A stretch of DNA of 64,000 nt. Origin: Bacteroidota bacterium. Its GTDB lineage: Bacteria > Bacteroidota > Bacteroidia > NS11-12g > UBA955. The notes under the pieces are model-generated. The model saw nothing but the letters and a program-made list of their open reading frames with translations, searched no databases and was not told the origin of the DNA. Every line of letters starts with the position of its first letter. Position 1 is the stretch's first letter. Below, in pieces: positions 47,957-56,069 of this stretch. The position numbers and the translations under genes are program-made. The stretch is taken from contig JAGXTF010000089.1 in assembly GCA_018333525.1 (NCBI GenBank), positions 62,001-126,000 of the forward strand, in the 5' to 3' direction.

Positions 47957-48475
47957 ATGATCAGAACCCTGATATTGGCAATGTTGGTTTGTTTGGTTGG
48001 ATGTACCAATCGTGAAAATAAATTGTTGGAAGAGTTGAAACCGGTGGATAAGTATATCGCCGAAAATAACATTCAACTCAAGAATATCCACGACTCTTTT
48101 TCCCTTCGCCTGCATGCATTTGCTACCACTTATCCCGCCAATCCCAAAAGCCAGGATTATTTATATACTGCAACGCTTTTGTCAGAAAAAAGCGGTAGAA
48201 AATTTGAAACCGCAAAATGGTGTGAAGAGTACCTCAACCTATTTCCCACCGGCCATTACCAAAAAGACGCGATGATGCGCGCCGCATTTAATTTTGAACA
48301 ATGTGGCACTCTCGATAAGGCCATTCAATATTACGAAATGGTGGCTCAGAAATATCCCAAAACCTATGACGGTAGTAGTGCGGCACAAACCGCAAAATAT
48401 TTAAAAATGGGATTAACTACTCCGGAAGCGCAATTTGAATACATTCAAAAGCACAAAGATTCCGGCACCCAATAA
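47957..48475 (+). CDS. TPR-type lipoprotein
   Basis: A 172-residue lipoprotein with lipobox LVGC (Cys near residue 16) and a helical mature domain that contains tetratricopeptide-like repeats (YLYTATLLSEKSGRKFETAKWCEEYLNLFPTGHYQKDAMMRAAFNFEQCGTLDKAIQYYEMVAQKYP is the core pattern, residues 69-135, here described by its NLFP and KYP ends). This recalls YbgF/BamD-type periplasmic TPR proteins, but it is shorter. Divergent from parE. Partner unknown. Confidence 0.8.
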   Translation: MIRTLILAMLVCLVGCTNRENKLLEELKPVDKYIAENNIQLKNIHDSFSLRLHAFATTYPANPKSQDYLYTATLLSEKSGRKFETAKWCEEYLNLFPTGHYQKDAMMRAAFNFEQCGTLDKAIQYYEMVAQKYPKTYDGSSAAQTAKYLKMGLTTPEAQFEYIQKHKDSGTQ

Positions 48476-48477
48476 AA

Positions 48478-49140
48478 TTATTTCTTATTCTTCTTTTTGA
48501 AGTCGCCCCGTTTCCAGGCTTCAATAAATTGTGCCCAAACCAAAGGACTCAGATAGTTCTGCGGAGGTGCCTGTTTGTAATAATAAAGCTGGTTTGCGCG
48601 GGTTTGAGCCAACAATTGCTGGCTTTCCTTGGCGTCCGCAGGTTTCAGTTTCATGTTCTCCTTCAACACCTCCGATTCCATGTTTTTATTCGCCCTGGTT
48701 TCCATGTCATCCGCAATGTCAGCATTTACAAAATCATGGTCGAACATGGTTTTTAGGGGCAAAGCACGAATGAAAATCACTGGCAGGTCTATAGTATCCT
48801 GGGCCATCAACTTAATGACATGATATTTGTTAGCGGTAAGCGTATCCGGTATTACATGCCATTCGGAAATTTTTTCCGCTTGTGTAAACCAAATGGTATC
48901 GCCTTTTTTAACCACCACATCAAAATGTCCTACTTCGTTTGTATATCCAATCAAACCGCGGCGGTTATTTTTAATGGCTACATAGGGAAGAGCGCGAAGG
49001 CTGTCATCAGCAGTAAGCACCAATCCGGTAAATAAAATGTACGGATTTTCGGCAAGTTTTTTTGCCTGAGCATGACTGAGTATTGGGCTTAGCGCCAGAA
49101 CTCCCAACAATAACGATCTAAAGAATTTCAACTTCGGCAT
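48478..49140 (-). CDS. Exported protein with carboxypeptidase-regulatory-like domain
   Basis: A 220-residue protein with a signal peptide (ILSHAQ, cleavage near residue 25). Residues 35-110 look like the CarboxypepD_reg-like beta sandwich common in Bacteroidota envelope proteins (FTGLVLTADDSLRALPYVAIKNNRRGLIGYTNEVGHFDVVVKKGD pattern, with turn GYTNEVGHF). The C-terminal 100 residues are helical and charged, ending in a run of lysines. It may interact with an outer-membrane partner. A TACCTTTG element 29 bp upstream overlaps the end of chrA. Confidence 0.77.
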   Translation of the reverse strand: MPKLKFFRSLLLGVLALSPILSHAQAKKLAENPYILFTGLVLTADDSLRALPYVAIKNNRRGLIGYTNEVGHFDVVVKKGDTIWFTQAEKISEWHVIPDTLTANKYHVIKLMAQDTIDLPVIFIRALPLKTMFDHDFVNADIADDMETRANKNMESEVLKENMKLKPADAKESQQLLAQTRANQLYYYKQAPPQNYLSPLVWAQFIEAWKRGDFKKKNKK

Positions 49141-49166
49141 TATAGACGTTTACCCAATGTGGTATG

Positions 49167-50420
49167 TTACAAAGGTATTATTACTCCGGCAAGAATGGTG
49201 CCGATTACCAAAATGGGAGACGAGATTTTTCTGCTGAACAGAGCGCCCAGGGTTATGGCAAAAATTGCGTAATCCCAGGGATAATCAGCAGGGGAGGGGT
49301 GCGAATTCCAGAAATAGAAATTGAGTATCAGCGCCGCACTTAAGATAAAACCGACGGATGCAGCAAAAATTCCGTCCATGGAACGTTGAACAATGGGATA
49401 TGTCTTAAGCCTGTTCCATACCGGATAAGCGAAGAATATCAAGAGTGTACCGGGAAGAAATATACCTATTAACCCAATAAGACAACCCAATAATTGTCCC
49501 GGGAAATTGTACCCGTAGTTTTTCATAGCAATACCATTGAGGTACACTGCAAAATTGAAATTGGGCCCCGGCATTGCCTGAACCAGACCGAATCCGATAT
49601 TCAGTTCATCCAGTGACATTCTGTGACGCGGGGAATGTGGTTTTGGATTTGCATATTGGTCTACAGCCATAGCTGCCATAGAATTGCCCCCACCAAAGGC
49701 GAGACTGCCCATCCGGTAAGTATTTTCAAAAAGCAAAACAGGTTTGCCAATTCGCATCAGTTTTTCATTTTTATTCAAAATCAAACCCACAGTTCCAATT
49801 ATCATAAAAATGCTCAGATACAGAGTAAGATTTGCCCAACGAATGGGGCCGAATGGCTTTTCATTGGGTACAAATTTTCTGTTTCCAAAATTGGCGCTTA
49901 TAACAGCACCTCCAATTATTCCAATTGGAAATATCCATGGTGTATGAACTACGAATCCCAGTATCCCAACCATCAGAAAAATCAGATAATTCAGATACCC
50001 GCGTTGTATGAGACCAGACATGCTTATCACCGCATAACAGAGAAATGCAGAAACCATCGCCGGAAGGAACCGCAAATGACTGTTACCGAGGAATTTCGGT
50101 GAAATGGTAAGGATGGTGAGGATTAATGCTCCAGGTAATAACCAGGCAAGCAGAGAAAGAAATGCCAGTCTGGGTCCTCCCAATTTGAATCCAAGTGCTG
50201 TGATGGTCTGTGTGGTGCTTGGCCCAGGCAACATGCTGCAAAAGGTATTTATGTCCAGCAGGGTTTGTTTGTCGCAGAATTTTTTTTGCTCCACCAGTTT
50301 GCGTATGAAATAGGGAATATGCATCTGGGGCCCACCAAATGCAGTGCATCCGAGGAAAAACACGGTTTTTAAAAAAGACCATCTTTTCCATTTCCCTATT
50401 TTTGTATTTCCATGCTGCAA
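49167..50420 (-). CDS. chrA: Chromate transporter family protein (two CHR domains)
   Basis: A 417-residue membrane protein of the CHR family, which exports chromate or related anions. The first CHR domain shows FLGCTAFGGPQMHIPYF and MLPGPSTTQ (residues about 22-75); the second shows GSLAFGGGNSMAAMA and QAMPGPNFNF (about 230-290), the paired motifs that define long CHR proteins. About ten to twelve helices. No ATG fits: the best start is TTG at 50420, 16 residues before the first conserved segment. It lies inside the first codons of the divergent lipoprotein gene. An open frame continues to 50552 but has no family similarity. Start uncertain. Confidence 0.85.
   Translation of the reverse strand: MQHGNTKIGKWKRWSFLKTVFFLGCTAFGGPQMHIPYFIRKLVEQKKFCDKQTLLDINTFCSMLPGPSTTQTITALGFKLGGPRLAFLSLLAWLLPGALILTILTISPKFLGNSHLRFLPAMVSAFLCYAVISMSGLIQRGYLNYLIFLMVGILGFVVHTPWIFPIGIIGGAVISANFGNRKFVPNEKPFGPIRWANLTLYLSIFMIIGTVGLILNKNEKLMRIGKPVLLFENTYRMGSLAFGGGNSMAAMAVDQYANPKPHSPRHRMSLDELNIGFGLVQAMPGPNFNFAVYLNGIAMKNYGYNFPGQLLGCLIGLIGIFLPGTLLIFFAYPVWNRLKTYPIVQRSMDGIFAASVGFILSAALILNFYFWNSHPSPADYPWDYAIFAITLGALFSRKISSPILVIGTILAGVIIPL
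49170..49177 (-). promoter_or_regulatory. -7 element inside the end of chrA
   Basis: TACCTTTG on the minus strand overlaps the last codons of the chromate-transporter gene and lies 29 bp before the downstream ATG at 49140. Confidence 0.45.
50397..50404 (+). promoter_or_regulatory. -7 element of the lipoprotein gene at 50412
   Basis: TATTTTTG, exact match, seven bases before the ATG at 50412; it lies within the 5' end of the divergent chrA gene. Confidence 0.5.
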
Positions 50421-51005
50421 GCGAATCGGTTTACTCGGCAAATAACAGGAAAAATTGTATTTATTATTCTTCCATTTACACTCATTTTTATACTCAGCCA
50501 GTGCGGAAATCAAAGAGAAAAGGAGGAAGAACTGCGACAGTGGTGTGCACAAAAAACGGATACGCTTTGGAATATCCTTTCAGATACCCGAAAGAATTTT
50601 ACCTATGAGATGGATGAAATCGCCGAAAGAAAAATGGTCATAGACAGCAACCTGATACTGATACATAAAGCATATCCGGCAGGGTTAAAAGGGGAGGCAG
50701 CTTCCTATATCCCGCAGTACAAATCTATTCTTGCAGTCTATAACCCTGTTGCTTCGGAATATAAAAGTATGATTTTGGAAACAGAGGATTTGTTTTTTCA
50801 GGTGAAAACTCTGGATGCAGATGTAGAAAGGGGGAGTTACGACAAGGATGTTTCTGCATTTAAGTCTACCTATGCAGAATTGGTTTCCAGGCTTTCTGCC
50901 AATTACAAAAGGTCCGTTGATGTGAGCGAAAAACTGAAAACCGTCGAACCTATGTATATCCGGTTATCACCAAAAATAGACGATATTATTTCGAATTTGC
51001 CTTAA
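50412..51005 (+). CDS. Hypothetical lipoprotein, coiled-coil
   Basis: A 197-residue protein with an N-terminal signal of lipoprotein type (LIFILSQC, lipid cysteine near residue 31) and a helical mature domain rich in Lys/Glu (YTMEMDE-like region, EYKSMILETEDLFFQVKTLDADVERG, SEKLKTVEP). No family recognised. It overlaps the convergent GSCFA gene by 20 bp and the divergent chrA start by 9 bp. Confidence 0.76.
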   Translation: MLQANRFTRQITGKIVFIILPFTLIFILSQCGNQREKEEELRQWCAQKTDTLWNILSDTRKNFTYEMDEIAERKMVIDSNLILIHKAYPAGLKGEAASYIPQYKSILAVYNPVASEYKSMILETEDLFFQVKTLDADVERGSYDKDVSAFKSTYAELVSRLSANYKRSVDVSEKLKTVEPMYIRLSPKIDDIISNLP

Positions 51006-51978
51006 AATAAGGCTTTTTAATTTCGGGAAATTCTTCCTGAATTTTTTGGAGTGTCAGGTTTTTCTTCTCGGCCCAGGCCATGAGTTCGGTATTGTCCGTG
51101 CTTATGGGTCTGTGTTGTTCCATCTTCAAAAATTTGGAATATTTTTCAATAAAATCCCGGCTTCGAATATCCATTCTGCTCTCTACAAATCGTTCAAAAA
51201 TATAACGAACAGTCCATTCAGAAGGGTGTGCAAGATCTTCGCCATAGAAGCGGTGATCGCGCAATTCTTCTGTTACAATTTCATAAGCAGGAAAATAATC
51301 GGATTTAAAATTACCCGTTTGCAGGAATAGAAATAAACTACTCAAAAGACGCGCTTTCGAAATGGCATTTTCCTGCAAGCCATCACGTAAATGTTTTACG
51401 GGACTTATGGTGTAGGAGATTTTGGCATTGGGATTTAATTCGAAAATACTTTCTTCCAAAATTCGCAAATGGGTAATAATTTCATTTTCAGATAGTAAAA
51501 TTTTGTCGAATTCGGTTCCGGGTATTTTATGACAATTGGCCACAAATTTGTTGGATTTTTTATGGTAGTATGCATATGCAGTTCCCAATGTAATAAAAAT
51601 TACATTTGCCTGCTTTAAAAAAGCATTGGCATCCTGAATATTCTGGTTGATCTGTTGAAGCAAATTTCCGGGGGTGGAATTGCAATAACTGCCATGGTGG
51701 TCCAGGCTGTGGTATTTCTCTTGATGCAGAATTAATTCTGTTTCTGTAAATACAGTATTATTGGCAATTTTTTCCATGCAATTCGCCATTGAAACAGGAT
51801 TATACATAATACCAAAAGGGTTGCAAAAAACATCAAATTGCAATTCGCCGAGTGCTTTAAAAATATTCTCCGAAAAACAGGAACCCAAAAAAAATATTTT
51901 GCTGTTTAATCCAATGAATGGGTTATCGGAAATTTGAAAATCTGTAGTGAGTTTGTCTCTGAGTGCGCTGCTGCTCAT
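50986..51978 (-). CDS. GSCFA-domain protein
   Basis: A 330-residue protein of the GSCFA family, named after its motif: FFLGSCFSENIFKAL near residues 32-46, followed by NPFGIMYNPVSM and the later VITLGTAYAYYH-type segment (FITLGTAYAY). The fold is thought to be SGNH-hydrolase-like, so the Ser in GSCFSEN and the segment TISPVKHLRDG may be catalytic, but the reaction is not known. Start at 51978 (MSSSALRDKL) is preferred over 52017. Convergent with the lipoprotein gene, which it overlaps by 20 bp. Confidence 0.88.
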   Translation of the reverse strand: MSSSALRDKLTTDFQISDNPFIGLNSKIFFLGSCFSENIFKALGELQFDVFCNPFGIMYNPVSMANCMEKIANNTVFTETELILHQEKYHSLDHHGSYCNSTPGNLLQQINQNIQDANAFLKQANVIFITLGTAYAYYHKKSNKFVANCHKIPGTEFDKILLSENEIITHLRILEESIFELNPNAKISYTISPVKHLRDGLQENAISKARLLSSLFLFLQTGNFKSDYFPAYEIVTEELRDHRFYGEDLAHPSEWTVRYIFERFVESRMDIRSRDFIEKYSKFLKMEQHRPISTDNTELMAWAEKKNLTLQKIQEEFPEIKKPYFKANSK

Positions 51979-52029
51979 GGAGTGCAATTTACTGCCAACA
52001 CCCGGGAATTTGACCACTTTTGTGGATTG

Positions 52030-52062
52030 TTTGTAGTCAATCCCTATCCAAACTTAACTTTG
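52030..52062 (+). promoter_or_regulatory. Complete promoter deciding a GTG start
   Basis: TTTG at 52030-52033, a 21-bp spacer, and TAACTTTG at 52055-52062, ending four bases (CACT) before the GTG at 52067. The message is predicted to start at or next to the GTG. Confidence 0.65.
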
Positions 52063-52066
52063 CACT

Positions 52067-52420
52067 GTGACTCCCGATTTAAGAAAAAAAGAAAATTTGC
52101 ATATCGTTTTTTGGTTGATCAAGGATTTTGCCTGGATCATGGACTTTCACACTTTGGGTGTATCTATGGCAATCCCAACCATTTTGCTTTCTGTATGGCT
52201 CACCTATAAAAGCTTTTCAGTGAAATCGGATTTTTTTCACAATCTGGCTGTAACTTGTTGGATTGCGGGAAATAGTATTTGGATGTGGGGTGAATTTTTC
52301 TATAATGATGGCACCAGGGCATATGCTATTCCGGCATTTGTAGCAGGTTTATCGGTATTGGGAATATATTATATCAGTGATTTTTTTAAATCAAAACCAA
52401 TAAAAAAGCCGCACCAATAA
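52067..52420 (+). CDS. Small membrane protein, GTG start
   Basis: A 117-residue protein with three likely membrane helices (HTLGVSMAIPTILLSVWLTY, FFHNLAVTCWIAGNSIWMWG, AYAIPAFVAGLSVLGIYYI) and a basic tail. No family recognised. The start is GTG at 52067, supported by the exact -7 element four bases upstream. The last codons and the stop lie inside the hairpin of the terminator of the convergent gene. Confidence 0.78.
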   Translation: MTPDLRKKENLHIVFWLIKDFAWIMDFHTLGVSMAIPTILLSVWLTYKSFSVKSDFFHNLAVTCWIAGNSIWMWGEFFYNDGTRAYAIPAFVAGLSVLGIYYISDFFKSKPIKKPHQ

Positions 52421-52430
52421 TGGTGCGGCT
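52400..52430 (-). terminator. Terminator of the Spy-like lipoprotein gene, embedded in the end of the convergent gene
   Basis: Perfect 10-bp arms AGCCGCACCA and TGGTGCGGCT with a 4-base loop. Read on the minus strand it is followed by TTTTTTA. On the plus strand the next bases are CTCCCC, so it acts mainly for the minus strand. Confidence 0.85.
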
Positions 52431-52453
52431 CTCCCCTCGAACCAATTCCTGCC

Positions 52454-53146
52454 TTAACGTTTGTGGCAGGCTACAAAAGCTTTCCACTGTCTTTCAGTGA
52501 GTATGCTATGGATGTTCTCCAGAAAACCTCTATAGCATTTTTTGAAAGCCTCATCCAGTTTTTCTTTCAGTTGTAAGCTGCGCAATTCCTGGTGAAATGC
52601 TTTGCGCAATTCTTTCATGGCAGCTTCAAATTTATCCTTGCTGATTTCTCCATTGCGATATGCTTTTACCAATCTTTGGGCTTTTTCCTGATAGGCATCG
52701 TGCAATTTTTGATAAATGGCACGGGCTCTTTTCACAGCGCTTTCTTTACATTGCTCATAAGCGCGCATTGCTTTTTTCACTGCTTCCACTTGTCTGTCGC
52801 TCAAATCCAGTTTGCGCAAACATGCAACGAATGAATGATTACGGGCATAATTCCTTAAGTTGTCAGTGCTGCCAGCAGGTGCAGCAGCTGCTTCGTCCAT
52901 GTCCGCTTCTTCGGCAAGAAAATCGGCAGAAATGCCTTCGTTTACCATGAATACGCCCATTTCCGGGTTTTCAGCTGTTGCTTCTGTGTTCAACATGTCG
53001 TTGCCTGCCTGATCCACTAATGCTGTCATTTCAGTATCGGTGCCGGTTGCTGCCACAACATTTTGTACGTTTTCTTTTCTACATGCGGTGATTGCGATGA
53101 GTGCCACTCCCAGCACTATTGTCGCTTTTTGAATTGCATTTTTCAT
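52454..53146 (-). CDS. Helical lipoprotein with Spy/LTxxQ-like region
   Basis: A 230-residue lipoprotein (lipobox IAITAC, Cys near residue 22). Residues 25-90 are acidic and probably disordered; residues 105-230 form a long, highly charged helical region (KKAMRAYEQCKESAVKRARAI, EKAQRLVKAYRNGEISKDKF) ending ILTERQWKAFVACHKR. LTERQ resembles the LTxxQ motif of Spy/CpxP periplasmic chaperones and metal-resistance proteins. Four cysteines lie in the helical part. A stress-related periplasmic role is plausible but not shown. No clear -7 element close to the start. Confidence 0.74.
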   Translation of the reverse strand: MKNAIQKATIVLGVALIAITACRKENVQNVVAATGTDTEMTALVDQAGNDMLNTEATAENPEMGVFMVNEGISADFLAEEADMDEAAAAPAGSTDNLRNYARNHSFVACLRKLDLSDRQVEAVKKAMRAYEQCKESAVKRARAIYQKLHDAYQEKAQRLVKAYRNGEISKDKFEAAMKELRKAFHQELRSLQLKEKLDEAFKKCYRGFLENIHSILTERQWKAFVACHKR

Positions 53147-53569
53147 AACCTGTTCTTTTTAAGTTGGTGTTGCTTTTTTGTCGACCATTTGATGGTGTGG
53201 TTGCATGCCGGTTTAAAAAAATAAAATATATTTTTTTTGATGCAACCATTTGAAATTTTAACAGACAAACTAGCTTCATATTTATTTTTTGTTATTTTGT
53301 AATGAATTGAAATACAGTAGTATATGGTATTTTTACAAATGAAAATGAGAATGTCTTTTTAGAATCAAAATCGCAATTATTTTTTTATTGAAGTATCGTT
53401 TTTTTAATATTTCGGAGTGAAAAATCGAATTTTTACTTATTTGTGGGAACAAATAATAGAATTTTAGAAATCCGTTTTCGGACTGTAGAATGACAAAAAA
53501 ATCCGCAAATCATTGGTTTTTAGGTGATTTGTATATTAAAATTGTGATTAACAACTAATTAATGAAGCC
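53147..53569. other. AT-rich divergent intergenic region
   Basis: A 423-bp spacer between two divergent genes. It is strongly AT-rich with many T and A runs; I see no open frame, hairpin with a T-run, RNA gene or exact TAnnTTTG close to either start. It may hold regulatory sites for the two flanking genes. Confidence 0.5.
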
Positions 53570-54199
53570 ATGGACAACAACAATTCAAATGCAGGTATGG
53601 TACCTGTCAAACTGGTTAAGCGCCGGTCTGTTATCATGTTTATTCTGGGTATTCTCGTAGGAATGGCCATCATGTGGTTCCTTTATACGAAATGTCTTTT
53701 ACCAAAAAGCGGTTACATGAAATGCTGCACTACAACTACAGATACTATTGGTGGAAATGATTATATCACCAATCATGTTGCATATAGTGCAGATTCCAGC
53801 TATGTAAATTGTACCGGATGTGATTCCTTTTTGATGAGCAGTTCCGAAATGGGTTACTTGTTGAGCAATACCCAGTATTTAAGCAATTCAGACATGTTTT
53901 ATTCCCTGCGCAACAGTTTTCCCAGATTTGACAGCAAAGGCGTAAGAATGCATCGCTGTGTTTTAGAAACCCTGTTAAAGACACTGAGTACAGAAAAACC
54001 CGATGAACAATATATTTATTTCCGATACGGAATTGAAAATGTTGCAGGAGTGAACAAGATATTCCTGATGGCCAGGGGAGGGAACAACTGGATGGCTGCA
54101 AGTCCACCGGCGGGAACAACCTTCGGGCCCGAAATGCTGCCTGTAACTTACCGAAGCGGAACACATGTAGACACCTATTGTCCTATGATGTGCAGATAA
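53570..54199 (+). CDS. Hypothetical single-pass membrane protein
   Basis: A 209-residue protein with a short basic N-terminus, one membrane helix (VIMFILGILVGMAIMWFLY, about residues 22-40) and an outside domain with several cysteines (MKCCTTTT, NCTGCDS, CPMMCR). The C-terminal half (YFRYGIENVAGVNKIFLMARGG) resembles no family I can name. It converges on the cyclase gene with only the stop codons adjacent. Function unknown. Confidence 0.74.
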   Translation: MDNNNSNAGMVPVKLVKRRSVIMFILGILVGMAIMWFLYTKCLLPKSGYMKCCTTTTDTIGGNDYITNHVAYSADSSYVNCTGCDSFLMSSSEMGYLLSNTQYLSNSDMFYSLRNSFPRFDSKGVRMHRCVLETLLKTLSTEKPDEQYIYFRYGIENVAGVNKIFLMARGGNNWMAASPPAGTTFGPEMLPVTYRSGTHVDTYCPMMCR

Positions 54200-55966
54200 T
54201 TATTCGGGTGGCATTACAAAATACATATCCAATTCACCTTTGTTTTTGGCATGTATTTTTCCGCGATGCACCACCTTGAATTTATCATTTAAAAGCGCCT
54301 TTGTTTTACTGCTGATATTGATGCGGCCCGGTTCGGAATTCTGTTCCATCCGGGCCGCAACGTTTACAGTATCTCCCCAAATGTCGTAAGCATATTTATT
54401 ATAGCCTACCACCCCGGAAACCACATCCCCGCTATGCACTCCAACCCGAAATTGAAACACAACCCCATATTGTTCGTTCATCGCAATGATGGAATTGCGG
54501 ACATATTCCAGTATCTTCAATGCGGCCTGCACCGCTAAAATCGCATGTTCCGGATTAGGAGAAGTAAGTCCTGAAGCGAACATATAGGAATCTCCTATGG
54601 TTTTAATTTTCTCTAATCCAAGATCCGCTACAATTTTATCAAATCCACTGAAATAATGGTCCAGCATGTTAACCAACCGTTCTGCACTTAATTTTTCTGA
54701 AATGGTGGTAAATGCTTCAACGTCACAAAAAATGATGGAAACAGACTCATGATGTTTCGGAACTGCGTGCCCATATAGTTTTAATTCCCGTGCTGTACTT
54801 TCCGGCAAAATATTCAACAATAATTTTTCTGACTTTTTTCGTTCTTTTCGAACAGAGAAGAAACCAATTGCGCCAATAGCCAGAACAATGCAGAGTATAA
54901 TCAGAACAAGATTCGAGCGCCGTTTCTTTTTTTGATTTTCAAGCAATTTTTGGTTGATGGTATTTTCCGTTTTTTGAAATTCAAACTTTGCTTTGGTAAC
55001 AGCAATTTGTGCAATAATGTCTAATCCCAATAATGTATCCCTGTAATCTGTGTATTCTTTTAAATACTTTAAGGCCTTTTCTGTATCTCCAATTTTTTTG
55101 TAAATGGCATACAAAGTTTTCGGAATTTCCAGAAGAATGGTTTGTTTATGGACTTTTTGGGCATATTCCTCTGCTTTGATTGCATGTTTTAACGCATCAG
55201 TAGTATTGTTTTGATGAAATAATAGACGCGCTCTTTCCAGTTCAATTAAAGCCAACGGTTCATATTCAAGATTAATTAAATAAAAGGATTCTGCTTTGTC
55301 CAGATATGGAAATGCCTTAGAACTCATGCCCATTCTGGCGTACGCTTTTCCCAGAGACAGAAAAATTTCATGCATTCTTAGAGAATCTTTTTCAACTCTG
55401 GCATATTGATAGGATTTTTCGAAACGTTTTATAGCCTCTGCGAACCTCGAAAGTTCCAGTAAACTTACCCCGGTTAAGTAAACGGGAGTGCTTCGCTTGA
55501 TAGATTCCCTGGATTGTTCATAGGATTTTTCCGCTTGCTGAAAATAGTCTAATGACTCGAACCAGCGCCGTTGTGAATAATAAATAAGTCCGATGCCAAA
55601 GTAAGAACTTCCCTGATAGTATTTTTCATTTGCAAGTTCTGCATATTTTAAAACAATAAAATGATATTCCAATGCTTTCGCATTGTTATTTAAATACACA
55701 TAATTTCCGGCTAATAAAGATGCTGTTTTTAATATTCCGGAAGTATAATCTGCTTTCTGTGCAAGGGTAAAAGCCTTGCTTAGGAAAACATTGGATGCCA
55801 CTATGGAATCCGAATATGGTGAATAGTATTTATCATATATATCCAGGCATTTTCTTACTTTTACACTATCTTCCAAATTAGATTGCAGCACTTGCCAAGG
55901 TGATTCCCGGGCCGCCAGTTGGCAACTTATAATGAGAAAAAAAATAGAAATTATATGGCGTTTCAT
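54200..55966 (-). CDS. Membrane-bound class III adenylate cyclase with periplasmic TPR domain
   Basis: A 588-residue protein with a signal peptide (CQLAA, residue 19), an N-terminal array of TPR repeats (residues 35-330), one membrane helix (LVLIILCIVLAIGAIGFFSV, about 352-371), and a C-terminal class III cyclase domain (about 400-588). Metal-binding aspartates are in SIIFCDVEAFTTIS and KTIGDSYMFASG; the adenine-selecting Lys (KIKTIGD) and Asp (YDIWGDTVNVAARM), and the transition-state Asn and Arg in the same NVAARM motif, are all present. So an active ATP cyclase is expected, sensing a periplasmic protein or peptide through TPRs. No cyclic-nucleotide receptor gene is nearby. Confidence 0.92.
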   Translation of the reverse strand: MKRHIISIFFLIISCQLAARESPWQVLQSNLEDSVKVRKCLDIYDKYYSPYSDSIVASNVFLSKAFTLAQKADYTSGILKTASLLAGNYVYLNNNAKALEYHFIVLKYAELANEKYYQGSSYFGIGLIYYSQRRWFESLDYFQQAEKSYEQSRESIKRSTPVYLTGVSLLELSRFAEAIKRFEKSYQYARVEKDSLRMHEIFLSLGKAYARMGMSSKAFPYLDKAESFYLINLEYEPLALIELERARLLFHQNNTTDALKHAIKAEEYAQKVHKQTILLEIPKTLYAIYKKIGDTEKALKYLKEYTDYRDTLLGLDIIAQIAVTKAKFEFQKTENTINQKLLENQKKKRRSNLVLIILCIVLAIGAIGFFSVRKERKKSEKLLLNILPESTARELKLYGHAVPKHHESVSIIFCDVEAFTTISEKLSAERLVNMLDHYFSGFDKIVADLGLEKIKTIGDSYMFASGLTSPNPEHAILAVQAALKILEYVRNSIIAMNEQYGVVFQFRVGVHSGDVVSGVVGYNKYAYDIWGDTVNVAARMEQNSEPGRINISSKTKALLNDKFKVVHRGKIHAKNKGELDMYFVMPPE

Positions 55967-56054
55967 ACCATAGCAGCGTTTTCAGGCAAGTAACCGCAAG
56001 CTAAAGATTTTGTGTGTATTACCCAAAAGCGGAAGGCAATTTGTTGAACTGTAT

Positions 56055-56062
56055 TATTTTTG
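56055..56062 (+). promoter_or_regulatory. -7 element of the split isobutyryl-CoA mutase operon
   Basis: TATTTTTG, exact match, seven bases before the ATG at 56070; it rejects the longer frame that starts at 56010. Confidence 0.55.
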
Positions 56063-56069
56063 CCGTAAC

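Noticed and set aside
46261-47960. Several plus-strand frames of 65-145 codons opposite parE
   Set aside because: parE is unambiguous on the minus strand; the plus-strand frames have no start signals and no recognisable domains.
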